The notes under the pieces are model-generated. The model did no database searches. It saw only the letters and a list, made by a program, of their open reading frames with translations, and was not told the origin of the DNA. A program made the position numbers and the translations under genes. Below, piece after piece: positions 17,338 through 24,856 of a stretch of DNA of 64,000 nucleotides (its first letter is position 1; every line of letters begins with the position of its first letter). The DNA is taken from positions 1-64,000 of the forward strand of contig JAMPCH010000004.1 in the NCBI GenBank assembly GCA_023666265.1. The letters are read 5' to 3'. This stretch comes from Roseburia sp. (GTDB taxonomy: Bacteria; Bacillota; Clostridia; Oscillospirales; Ruminococcaceae).

Positions 17338-18408
17338 ATGAATGTTATCGACGTAAACCAAATTTTAGACGAGGTACGCGAAATGGGCGCGTCCGACCTT
17401 CACTTTACGGCGGGGCTGCCCCCGATCGTGCGGCTACACGGGAATATCAAAAAGGTATCGGGCTATCCCGACTGTACCGAGCCGATCATCGTCAACGTCA
17501 TCAATCAGATCACCTCGATCAAGCATAAACAGACGATCCAAAAGGGTCAAGACGCGGACTTTTCCTACGTGACCTCGTCGGGTCACCGCCACCGTGTCAA
17601 CGTTTATCGCCAGCGCGGCTATCACGCCGTCGCGCTCCGTCTCCTTCGGAACGATATACCGACGCTCCGCGACCTTTTCCTCCCCTCGATCCTCGGGGAC
17701 TTCGCGTTAAAGCCGAGAGGGCTCGTCCTCGTCACGGGACCGACCGGCTCGGGGAAGTCGACCACCCTCGCGGCGATGATCGACCACATCAACCGCCAAA
17801 AAAATTGTCATATCATCACGATCGAGGACCCGATCGAGTACCTCCATAACCATAAACAGTCCATGATCAACCAGCGCGAGATCGGTGTCGACGTCGATAG
17901 CTTCGCGGGCGCGCTCCGCGCCGCCCTCCGTGAGGACCCGGACGTGATCCTCGTAGGGGAAATGCGCGACTTTGAGACGATCAACGCGGCGGTCACCGCG
18001 GCGGAAACGGGACACCTCGTACTCTCGACCCTCCATACGACGGGCGCGGCGGACACGCTCGACCGTATCATCGACGTTTATCCGCCTCACTCTCAGGGGC
18101 AAATTCGCTCTCAGCTCGCGAACTCGATGGTCGGGGTCGTGTCTCAGACGCTTTGCGCGACGGCGGACGGGCGCGGGCGCGTAGCGGCGCTCGAGATCAT
18201 GGCGGCGACCGACCCGGTACGCGCGAATATCCGCGAGGGAAAAATTTTCCAGATCCCGAGCGCGATCTCGACGGGTAAGGCGGCGGGAATGTTCTCGCTC
18301 GACCAAGACCTCGCGCGGCTCGTCAGAAACGGGAAGATCACCGAGGAGCTGGCGCGGACAAAGTGTCAAAACCCCGCCGAGTTTCAGCGGTTTTTGTCGG
18401 TGTCTTAA
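17338..18408 (+). CDS. pilT: Type IV pilus retraction ATPase PilT
   Basis: 356 residues, the normal PilT length. Features are the N-terminal ASDLHFTAGLPPIVR block, Walker A GPTGSGKST starting at residue 134, Asp box around ITIEDPIEY, Walker B DVILVGEMRDFETI, and AETGHLVLSTLHT His box. It depolymerises the pilus for twitching or DNA uptake. GAAAGGA precedes the ATG and the gene forms an operon with pilB. Confidence 0.95.
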   Translation: MNVIDVNQILDEVREMGASDLHFTAGLPPIVRLHGNIKKVSGYPDCTEPIIVNVINQITSIKHKQTIQKGQDADFSYVTSSGHRHRVNVYRQRGYHAVALRLLRNDIPTLRDLFLPSILGDFALKPRGLVLVTGPTGSGKSTTLAAMIDHINRQKNCHIITIEDPIEYLHNHKQSMINQREIGVDVDSFAGALRAALREDPDVILVGEMRDFETINAAVTAAETGHLVLSTLHTTGAADTLDRIIDVYPPHSQGQIRSQLANSMVGVVSQTLCATADGRGRVAALEIMAATDPVRANIREGKIFQIPSAISTGKAAGMFSLDQDLARLVRNGKITEELARTKCQNPAEFQRFLSVS

Positions 18409-18423
18409 AATCCCAAATACGCT

Positions 18424-18455
18424 CGCTCCCCCGAGACCTTTATCTCGGGGGAGCG
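18424..18455 (+). terminator. Terminator after pilT
   Basis: CGCTCCCCCGAG (18424-18435) pairs with CTCGGGGGAGCG (18444-18455), followed by a T-run. Confidence 0.93.
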
Positions 18456-18533
18456 TTTTTGTTTTATTTTTTAGGGAAGGAGATGATCTTTGACAGCGAG
18501 CGGTTCGGGGGAGGTTTTATCGTCTAAACAGCT

Positions 18534-18872
18534 TTATCCGCTTTCTTTTTCCCCGGCGTATTTCTCGATCTCGTCGTCGACGATCCGCTCGACGTCACAG
18601 AGGAGCTTATACTTCGCGCGGTCGGGGGTGAGGTCATAGAGCTCGAGGAGGCGTTTTTCTTCATCGGTCAAGCCGCGCCCCGCCTCGCCGAAGACGATAT
18701 AGTCGATCGAGGTATCGAGATATTCGGCGATCTTAACGAGAACGTCCCCTTTGGGGAGCTGACCCTTCTTCCAGTTTCCCGTATTCCCCGTACTAAGCCC
18801 GAGCGCGTCGAGCATACGGGAGACGGAGGTATTTCTTTTTTTACAGAGTTCTTGTAATCTTTCATAAAACAT
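18534..18872 (-). CDS. XRE-family helix-turn-helix repressor
   Basis: The start at 18872 (MFYERLQELCKKRNTSVSRM) is supported by GAGGTGA 8 bases upstream; a longer frame to 18917 lacks a good ribosome site. 112 residues. Residues 4-62 form an HTH_XRE domain with SVSRMLDALGLSTGNTGNWK as the recognition region. The C-terminal half is charged and helical. A perfect 18-bp palindrome in the divergent promoter region is the likely operator, so it probably represses itself and the peptide/exporter transcript on the other strand. Confidence 0.85.
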   Translation of the reverse strand: MFYERLQELCKKRNTSVSRMLDALGLSTGNTGNWKKGQLPKGDVLVKIAEYLDTSIDYIVFGEAGRGLTDEEKRLLELYDLTPDRAKYKLLCDVERIVDDEIEKYAGEKESG

Positions 18873-18910
18873 ACAAAAATCACCTCGAAATTTTGGGGAA
18901 TAGGGAGAAA

Positions 18911-18963
18911 TACTCATAATTATGAGTAGAATATATTGACAAACGCAGAAATATGAGTATAAT
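18911..18963 (+). promoter_or_regulatory. Operator palindrome and promoter of the peptide-exporter transcript
   Basis: A perfect palindrome TACTCATAATTATGAGTA lies at 18911-18928. The promoter TTGACA (18936-18941) and TATAAT (18958-18963) has a 16-bp spacer. A half-site ATATGAGTAT (18951-18960) overlaps the -10 box. The full palindrome also overlaps the likely -10 region of the divergent XRE gene. This arrangement fits repression of both directions by the XRE protein. Confidence 0.75.
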
Positions 18964-19080
18964 AAAATGGAAGAATAAGATGGCGGGGTGTCCCCTTTTG
19001 GGTATAAAGTCCTAATTTTATATTATAGCATAAAATCGGGGATTTGGCAAACGTTTTTTTATTCTTTGTAGAAAACTATC

Positions 19081-19177
19081 CTTTCTATATCCGTAAATGG
19101 TAAAGCCGTCGAAAGGCGGTGACACAAAGCTAAAGGGTCTGTACCCCTATGGGGATGACAGCCAGTTACAGAAGGAG
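19081..19177 (+). ncRNA. c-di-GMP-I riboswitch (GEMM class)
   Basis: The conserved core is present: GGTAAAGCCGTCGAAAGGCG, then ACACAAAGCTAAAGGGTCT, a variable hairpin, and ATGACAGCCAGTTAC. The GAAA tetraloop of P2 (receptor in P3) and both ligand-binding junction strands are recognisable. It sits in the leader of the double-glycine peptide gene, ending about 9 bases before the ATG. The closing helix can be extended by pairing CCTTTCT (19080-19086) with AGAAGG of the ribosome site, so ligand binding may lower translation. The direction of control is inference. Confidence 0.93.
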
Positions 19178-19185
19178 GGACTTTT

Positions 19186-19380
19186 ATGAAGTCTTTAAAT
19201 TACGAAGCACAGAGATCAATCGAAGGCGGATGCTCGAAGAATGTTTATTGTCCCAGTTGTGGCAGAAAGATTAAAGTATCGCTGATTCAGCGGTTGTTTT
19301 GGTCAGACGCGCGCGTTCGGACAAACGCGCTGAGCGAACACGGCTTAAACGCGATGTACGGTAAGAAAATCAGTCACTAA
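19186..19380 (+). CDS. Double-glycine leader peptide, candidate secreted Cys-rich peptide
   Basis: 64 residues. The leader MKSLNYEAQRSIEGG ends in a GG site, matching leaders cut by C39 peptidases. The predicted 49-residue mature part begins with Cys (CSKNVYCPSCGRKIK) and holds three cysteines, two in a CPSC pair that could bind metal or form a disulfide. No modification enzyme is encoded nearby, so it is more likely an unmodified bacteriocin or signal than a lanthipeptide. AGAAGGAGGG gives strong translation. The gene follows a c-di-GMP riboswitch and precedes a C39-type exporter. I do not recognise the mature sequence. Confidence 0.85.
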   Translation: MKSLNYEAQRSIEGGCSKNVYCPSCGRKIKVSLIQRLFWSDARVRTNALSEHGLNAMYGKKISH

Positions 19381-19401
19381 TTCGGCATTTGCTGAAAAAA
19401 G

Positions 19402-19431
19402 GCGGGCAAGGATAGTTTGCCTGCTTTTTTT
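19402..19431 (+). terminator. Intergenic terminator/attenuator between peptide and exporter
   Basis: GCGGGCAA (19402-19409) pairs with TTGCCTGC (19417-19424), followed by seven T. Partial read-through would give more peptide mRNA than exporter mRNA. Confidence 0.85.
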
Positions 19432-19465
19432 ATGATAAATAATTGGATTTTTAGAGAGGTTATAA

Positions 19466-21709
19466 ATGAAAATAATATTACAGCATGACGAGCGGGATTG
19501 CGGGGCGGCGTGTCTTGGAATGATTGCGTGGCATTACGGTTTAAGGCTTTCTCTTGAAAAAATGCGCCACCTTACAAAAACCGACAAATCCGGTACAAAT
19601 CTTTACGGATTGACGGACGGGGCTAGACAAATCGGACTAAAAGGCATCGCTCTTTCGGGAAGCGCCGATGACCTAATGAAGGAAATTAAGGAAGGAAAAA
19701 TCAAATTTCCGTTTATCGCGCATATTGTTTCGGAAGAAAATATGCTTCATTTTGTTATCATATATGGGATAAAAAACGAAAAATTTTTGATTGCCGATCC
19801 CGGAAAAGGTCGAAGAAAGCAGAAAACAAAGGACTTTTTTTCTGTCTGGACGGGTAGCGTAGTAGCATTTGAAAAGACAAGCGATTTTAAAAAAGGAAAC
19901 TACGCTACGGGAACTTTAACGAGAACCTTAAAATTGTTACGGAATCAGCGCATAAAATTAGCGTGGATTTTTATTTCTTCCTTAGTTATTGCCTTAATCG
20001 GGATTACCGGGTCGTTTATTTTTGAAATTGCGATTGACGGATTTATCGAAGTCGATGAAGGGACAGAACATAGTGAGGAGGTGCAATATGTTGAAACAGA
20101 GGAGCAAGAAAATGTGCTTGAAAATATATTGGACGATATTATAAGTTACGCTTCGAGCGTAGGGATCAATTCTTTATTTATCGGCTTAATCGGGCTTTAT
20201 TTACTGCAAGCGTCGGTTCAGTTTTTGAGAGGTTGTTTAATTATTTCTGTTTCAAAACAAATTGATATAAAATTGGTTTTAACATATTATAATCATATTA
20301 TGGACTTACCGATTGAAAATATTTTAAAACGTCAAACGGGGGAATATTTATCGAGGTTTTCGGACGCTTCCGTCATAAGAGATACACTATCCGATGTAAT
20401 CTTAACATTATTACTTGATTCCTTAATGGTGATAGCTGCCGGTGTTATTTTATATATGGAAAACAGTACGCTTTTTTTCATTTCCTTGACAATGGTGGGA
20501 TTTTATATGTTAATTGTAATTGTGTTTAGAAAACCATTTAAAAGATCAAACAGGAACGTGATGGAAAATGATGCTATACTTCAAGCGTATTTTAAAGAAA
20601 GTATAGACGGAGCTGAAACGGTAAAGGCGTCAAGAGCAGAAGAAGCGGTTAAGAATACCGCGAAAAAAAAGTTTATGAAATTTATAAGCTCCGCCGTTAA
20701 GTCAAGCGTGCTGTCTGTTTCACAAAATGCGCTATCGGATACGGCGGAAATGATCGGAGTTGTACTGATCTTGTGGATAGGATTTTCCATGGTTATATCG
20801 GGACAAATAACGATAGGTACTCTCATTTCATATTATGCGCTAATGGCTTATTTTTCCGAACCCGTGAAAAATCTAACGGAGCTTCAGCCACAGGTTCAAT
20901 CCGCTTTTGTGGCGATAGAACGTCTTAATGATATTCTTGAACAGGATAAAGAACCCCTTCAAACAAGCTCAGGCATATTTCCGTCAGCCGACAAATGGGA
21001 AATAAGCCATATTGATTTCAGATACGGAAACAGGAGCTTAGTATTAAACGATGTTAATATCTCGTTTTTTAAAGGACAAAAAATCGCGCTGGTCGGCGAA
21101 AGCGGTAGCGGGAAAACCACAATCGCTAAACTTTTATTAGGATTTTACAAACCCGAGCGTGGAACTATAAAAATAGATGATGTCCCTATCGAAGAGCTTA
21201 GTTTAGCGGAATTACGATCCGTTATCGCTTATGTTAAGCAGGAGACTTTTTTGTTCGCGGATACGATAAAAAATAATTTAAGGCTCGGTAATGAGGGGAT
21301 AACCGATGAAGAGATACAAAAAGCTTGTGAGCAAGTAAATATTGATCAATTTATACAATCTTTGCCACTCGGATATGATACGCCGGTAGAAGAAAACGGA
21401 GCAAATTTGTCGGGCGGACAAAAACAACGGTTGGCAATAGCGAGATCGCTTTTAAGAAATCCCAAATTGTTAATTTTAGACGAAGCAACCAGTCATTTGG
21501 ATACGATAACGGAGGATACAGTAAAAAATACAATTTTTGGACTTGCTGATGAGCTGACCTGTATTGTTATCGCCCATAGACTGTCGACTGTCAAAAATTG
21601 TGATTGTATTTATGTAATGAAAAACGGAACGGTGGTTGAACACGGAACACACGACCAGTTAATGGCAAAACACAAGTTCTACTATAATATGTGGCGTTCA
21701 GAAGCATAA
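19466..21709 (+). CDS. Peptidase-containing ABC transporter (C39, bacteriocin/peptide exporter)
   Basis: 747 residues. The N-terminal C39 peptidase has the oxyanion Gln (Q6), catalytic Cys (C12, in DERDCGAAC), His (H95, MLHFVI) and Asp (D111, IADPGKG). The transmembrane domain spans about residues 160-450. It contains an unusual acidic loop between helices 1 and 2 (about residues 200-228). The ATPase has Walker A GESGSGKTT (about 543-551), signature LSGGQKQR and Walker B LLILDEATSHLD. It should cleave the GG leader of the peptide encoded upstream and export it. Codon use is visibly AT-richer than in the flanking pilus and lipoprotein genes, suggesting acquisition. Confidence 0.95.
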   Translation: MKIILQHDERDCGAACLGMIAWHYGLRLSLEKMRHLTKTDKSGTNLYGLTDGARQIGLKGIALSGSADDLMKEIKEGKIKFPFIAHIVSEENMLHFVIIYGIKNEKFLIADPGKGRRKQKTKDFFSVWTGSVVAFEKTSDFKKGNYATGTLTRTLKLLRNQRIKLAWIFISSLVIALIGITGSFIFEIAIDGFIEVDEGTEHSEEVQYVETEEQENVLENILDDIISYASSVGINSLFIGLIGLYLLQASVQFLRGCLIISVSKQIDIKLVLTYYNHIMDLPIENILKRQTGEYLSRFSDASVIRDTLSDVILTLLLDSLMVIAAGVILYMENSTLFFISLTMVGFYMLIVIVFRKPFKRSNRNVMENDAILQAYFKESIDGAETVKASRAEEAVKNTAKKKFMKFISSAVKSSVLSVSQNALSDTAEMIGVVLILWIGFSMVISGQITIGTLISYYALMAYFSEPVKNLTELQPQVQSAFVAIERLNDILEQDKEPLQTSSGIFPSADKWEISHIDFRYGNRSLVLNDVNISFFKGQKIALVGESGSGKTTIAKLLLGFYKPERGTIKIDDVPIEELSLAELRSVIAYVKQETFLFADTIKNNLRLGNEGITDEEIQKACEQVNIDQFIQSLPLGYDTPVEENGANLSGGQKQRLAIARSLLRNPKLLILDEATSHLDTITEDTVKNTIFGLADELTCIVIAHRLSTVKNCDCIYVMKNGTVVEHGTHDQLMAKHKFYYNMWRSEA

Positions 21710-21715
21710 TTCCAC

Positions 21716-21749
21716 AAAAAAGAGACCTCCCCTAGGAAGTCTCTTTTTT
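21716..21749 (+). terminator. Terminator after the exporter gene
   Basis: A-rich arm 21716-21726 pairs with GTCTCTTTTTT (21739-21749); T-run follows. The stretch to 21900 has no gene. Confidence 0.85.
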
Positions 21750-21900
21750 TCCGTCTGTGAGGGTGCGCCCAAGCGCACGCCTTCCCAAAAATAAAAACGA
21801 AATATGACCCGCCCCTTACGGAGAAGCTCCACCCCCGAGCCGAAGGCTTTTCGACCGCGCGAAGGGGGAAACGGATCGCCCGAGGCGGTACGCATCCGCC

Positions 21901-22734
21901 TCACGGCGCGGCAGTCGTCTCGGCGGTCTTAGCCGCCTCGAGAACCTCGGCGTTTTGGCGCGAGATCTCCGCCGAGCGCGAGGCGTATTCCGAGGCGAGC
22001 TCGGCGTCATAGTCGATCATCGTGTAGTCGGTCGGGAGGTCAAAGGCGCTCTCGGTAACCTCGTTCGTGAGGGTCAGGACCTCGCTCACCTCTTCGCCGA
22101 CGCGGATATAGCGGATCTCGCCCGTCTCCTCGTCGTAATAAAAGTTTGAGGCGTTGGCGTGTTCGTCATAGATGATCTCGTGTTGATAGACCACGCCGTT
22201 CAGCTCCTCATAGTCGTCGACGTAAGAGCATTTCTCGACCTCGCTCAGCTTTAGCTTGATCCGATAGCTCTCGACGAGCTCGGCGGCGTTCTCCTCGGGA
22301 TAGCTCATATAGCGGATCGTCCGCGCCGCGTCGTCGATCTCATAAGCCCGCCCGTCCTTATAGACGACGCGGACGCCGTCCCCGTCCTCGTCATACGCCG
22401 TGAGCGCGAGCGTTTTTTCGTCGCGGATATAGACCCCCGCCGTCGCGCGCGTCCCCTCGGAGACGATCGCCGTCTCATAGCTCAGCGGGATCGCCCGCCG
22501 CGTCTCGAGATAGCGGACATAGAGCGGGATCTTTTCCTTTAAAAAGGCGAGCGCCTCCGAGGTCGTGTCTTCCTCCGGCTCGGCGTCCGAGCCGTCGCCG
22601 AATACGATCTGGGTGACCTTACCGCCCGAGCCCTTTGTCGTTTCGTCGGTCTTTGACGGCTCTTCGTCGCCGTTACAGCCCCCCGCCGCGAGGATCAGCG
22701 CCCCCGCCGCTAAAATTGCCAAAAGCTTTTTCAT
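21901..22734 (-). CDS. Lipoprotein, paralogue of the next lipoprotein
   Basis: The signal peptide ends in a lipobox, LAAGGC with lipidated Cys at about residue 20. A Thr/Lys/Glu-rich linker follows to about residue 60. The remaining domain (about 65-255) contains Tyr-rich beta segments such as YIRDEKTLAL and NFYYDEETGEIRYI, reminiscent of LolA/LppX-like lipoprotein folds. 277 residues. It shares overall plan and motifs (LPTDYTMI near the end) with the adjacent gene at 22920-23768 (IPADYALV). Function unknown; surface location on the outer face of the membrane is predicted. Confidence 0.8.
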   Translation of the reverse strand: MKKLLAILAAGALILAAGGCNGDEEPSKTDETTKGSGGKVTQIVFGDGSDAEPEEDTTSEALAFLKEKIPLYVRYLETRRAIPLSYETAIVSEGTRATAGVYIRDEKTLALTAYDEDGDGVRVVYKDGRAYEIDDAARTIRYMSYPEENAAELVESYRIKLKLSEVEKCSYVDDYEELNGVVYQHEIIYDEHANASNFYYDEETGEIRYIRVGEEVSEVLTLTNEVTESAFDLPTDYTMIDYDAELASEYASRSAEISRQNAEVLEAAKTAETTAAP

Positions 22735-22883
22735 ACGTTCGGTTTCCTTTCTTTTTTCTGTTTTTTTTATTTATTACAGTAGTTTCACCTTTCGGGTCTG
22801 ATTATACATTCACACTTTGTAGTCCGCTTTTCCCGGGAAAAGGGTTTCGTTGAACGGCTGAAAAACAGCTGAAATCGATGTGA

Positions 22884-22914
22884 AAAAACGCCCCGCTTGT
22901 CGCGGAGCGTTTTT
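22884..22914 (-). terminator. Terminator after the second lipoprotein gene
   Basis: GC stem (about 22889-22896 with 22902-22909) flanked by A- and T-runs, acting on the minus strand. Confidence 0.85.
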
Positions 22915-22919
22915 GGCGT

Positions 22920-23768
22920 TTACTGTGCGTCCAGCGCGTCCTCCATGCTGACGAGGGCGTAATCGGCGGGGATCGTAAAGATGTCGTCGGGAATATCGTG
23001 GGTAAAGTCGGTGACCTCCATCGTGATCCCGGCGGAGATCAGATAGCGGACGTCCTTTGTCGCGGGGTCGGCGTAAAGCGTCACCTCGACCTCGGGCGCG
23101 ACGATCTTTTCATAAAGATACTCCGCTCCGTTAAATTCCTCCGTCCCCGTCTCATAGGTCGCCGCCGCCGCGTCAAACTGGATACTATTGTCGAGACCCG
23201 TCGTCATACTTTCCTCGAGCGAGGCGCGCATCTCGTCGTCGATGTCCAGATAGAGCGCGGTCTTTTCGTCGGGGCTGACCATATAATAGCGGTCGCCGGT
23301 GATGATGATGTCCTGTTCGACCCCGTCGGCGGCGGTAATGACCGCCATTTCGTTGGCGGACTTGATGATCGTTGTCATTTCGCAATGAGAGGCGACGCCC
23401 GTCCCGTAAAGATCCGTGTCATAAGCGAAGCCGACGCAGATCGGGAGGATCGTCTGTTCCTCGATATAGTTCGCGTAGATCGGCGCGTTCGCGCGGACGA
23501 TCTCGATCGGCTCGGCGTTTTCGTCGACGGTCGCTCCCTCGGTCTCCTCGGGGGCTTCCGTCTCCTCGGAGGATTCGGTTTCCTCGGGCGCTTCCTCATC
23601 GGAGGAATCCGCAAGCCCGGCAAGTCCGGCGGGGGCTTCGTCCTCTTCGGGGGCTAAGGTCGTCTCGGCGGGGGTCGTCGTGGTCGTCGTCTCCACCGTT
23701 TCGTTTGAACAAGACGCGATCGACGCGATCATCGCGATCGCGGTCAATAAGGATAAAAGCTTTTTCAT
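22920..23768 (-). CDS. Lipoprotein with Thr/Glu-rich linker
   Basis: Signal peptide with lipobox IASIASC, then a Thr run and an Ala/Glu/Pro linker of repeated EETE units to about residue 85. The folded part (about 88-275) resembles the neighbouring lipoprotein at 21901-22734. Its motifs are YMVSPDEKTALYLD and the closing IPADYALVSMEDAL. A LolA-like fold is a guess from the alternating beta pattern. AGGAGGT precedes the ATG. It has its own consensus promoter and terminator, so it is separately regulated. Confidence 0.8.
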   Translation of the reverse strand: MKKLLSLLTAIAMIASIASCSNETVETTTTTTPAETTLAPEEDEAPAGLAGLADSSDEEAPEETESSEETEAPEETEGATVDENAEPIEIVRANAPIYANYIEEQTILPICVGFAYDTDLYGTGVASHCEMTTIIKSANEMAVITAADGVEQDIIITGDRYYMVSPDEKTALYLDIDDEMRASLEESMTTGLDNSIQFDAAAATYETGTEEFNGAEYLYEKIVAPEVEVTLYADPATKDVRYLISAGITMEVTDFTHDIPDDIFTIPADYALVSMEDALDAQ

Positions 23769-23810
23769 AGTGAATTTACCTCCTATGGGTATGTAAATTT
23801 AATTTACCCT

Positions 23811-23839
23811 ATTGTAGCATGGATTTCAGAATTTGTCAA
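23811..23839 (-). promoter_or_regulatory. Promoter of the lipoprotein gene
   Basis: TTGACA (23839-23834), 17-bp spacer, TACAAT (23816-23811) on the minus strand. The rest of 23840-24040 holds an A/T-rich palindrome near 23850-23876 and no supportable gene. Confidence 0.8.
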
Positions 23840-24040
23840 TACCTCTTACGAGAAATTTTGAAAAAATTTTTCTCGCGCGAGGCTATTCTGTATTATAGCG
23901 CCTTTTACCCCTTTCGTCAAGGGGAATGTTTGATTTTTGGGGGCTTTTTGGCTTTTCTCGTCACGCTTGTCAAAAAACGCGGGATTTTTGAGAAGGATTT
24001 GTGAATTTTTTGTGATGTTTTGGGGGTTTATACGGAAATA

Positions 24041-24070
24041 TAAGGGCAAGAGAATATACCCTTGCCCTTA
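24041..24070 (-). terminator. Terminator of the YafQ-type toxin-antitoxin operon
   Basis: TAAGGGCAAG pairs with CTTGCCCTTA; both strands have flanking A/T runs. Confidence 0.88.
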
Positions 24071-24076
24071 TTTTTG

Positions 24077-24361
24077 TTAAAAGCCCATATCGCTGTGTGT
24101 TCCCGTTCGGGTCAATGAAAGCACCAACTTGTCATTGTAGACCTTGTATATCAATAACCAATCCGGCTGGATATGACATTCTCTATAGCCTTTCCAATTT
24201 CCCGTCAGCGCGTGATCATTGTTGCTTTCCGATAGCTTCTCACCGCGTTGCAGTTTACTTACAACCTCATTCAAAAACGCTACATTGTAATTCCTTTTTA
24301 TAAGTCTCTTATAATCCTTTTTGAATATCGACGTAGCGACTACCTGATACTTATTCGTCAT
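24077..24361 (-). CDS. YafQ-family mRNA endonuclease toxin
   Basis: 94 residues of RelE/ParE fold. The residues important in E. coli YafQ are present: H50 (NDHALTG), H63, D67 and W68 (CHIQPDW), H89 (GTHSDMGF) and the terminal Phe. The HALTGNWKGYRECH block is diagnostic. YafQ cleaves mRNA on the ribosome. The start overlaps the upstream antitoxin gene by 11 bases, the normal coupling of this family. Confidence 0.93.
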   Translation of the reverse strand: MTNKYQVVATSIFKKDYKRLIKRNYNVAFLNEVVSKLQRGEKLSESNNDHALTGNWKGYRECHIQPDWLLIYKVYNDKLVLSLTRTGTHSDMGF

Positions 24362-24551
24362 CCGCTTCTTTCTCCATTTCCTTCATAAATTCCGAAAAAT
24401 CGGAATAACGCTTAGAATTCGGATCGTTGGCGATCAGATCGCTTTCCATCCTCGCGATCGTGTTTTCGTCGGCAAAAAGCGTGATAAATTCCCTCATTTT
24501 CTTTTCGGATAACGATGCTAACACACTTACGGCGTAATCTTTTGTCGTCAT
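24351..24551 (-). CDS. Antitoxin partner of the YafQ-family toxin
   Basis: The start at 24551 is chosen because GGAGGGTC lies just upstream; the longer frame to 24626 has no ribosome site. 66 residues: MTTKDYAVSVLASLSEKKMR at the start and an acidic C-terminus (FSEFMKEMEKEADDE) expected to wrap the toxin. It is not a clear DinJ/RelB by sequence, so the family is left open. It precedes and overlaps the toxin gene. Confidence 0.85.
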   Translation of the reverse strand: MTTKDYAVSVLASLSEKKMREFITLFADENTIARMESDLIANDPNSKRYSDFSEFMKEMEKEADDE

Positions 24552-24645
24552 AAGACCCTCCTGTTCCTTATGGTCGGTTTCTCTTTTAAACACCTTGCCG
24601 CTCGGCGGCAAGGCGCAAAGGCGCACTCCTACGGCTGTTAGTATA

Positions 24646-24674
24646 AGTATGTCACAAAATCAATTCTTTGTCAA
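24646..24674 (-). promoter_or_regulatory. Promoter of the toxin-antitoxin operon
   Basis: TTGACA (24674-24669), 17-bp spacer, CATACT (24651-24646) on the minus strand. The weak -10 fits autoregulated toxin-antitoxin operons. Confidence 0.6.
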
Positions 24675-24767
24675 GCGCCCGAATGATATTTTTAAAAATT
24701 TTGCTCCTTTTCGTATTTTGTCCCGTTTAATTAGCACTTTTTATCTGTCATCAAAGTCGCCTTACCG

Positions 24768-24796
24768 TTGACAAAACCCGTAAAATCAAGTATAAT
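24768..24796 (+). promoter_or_regulatory. Promoter of yqhQ-prmC
   Basis: TTGACA (24768-24773), 17-bp spacer, TATAAT (24791-24796). Confidence 0.88.
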
Positions 24797-24856
24797 AAGA
24801 TAGAATAAAAGAAAGCACACAACAGGTAAACCAAAACGGAAAGGGAACAAAACAAA

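Noticed and set aside
22884-22914. Riboswitch-like leader between the two lipoprotein genes
   Set aside because: Only a standard terminator stem and T-run is visible; no conserved aptamer motif.
23819-24049. Short frames on both strands between the lipoprotein and YafQ genes
   Set aside because: No ribosome sites; they overlap an A/T palindrome and the promoter region.
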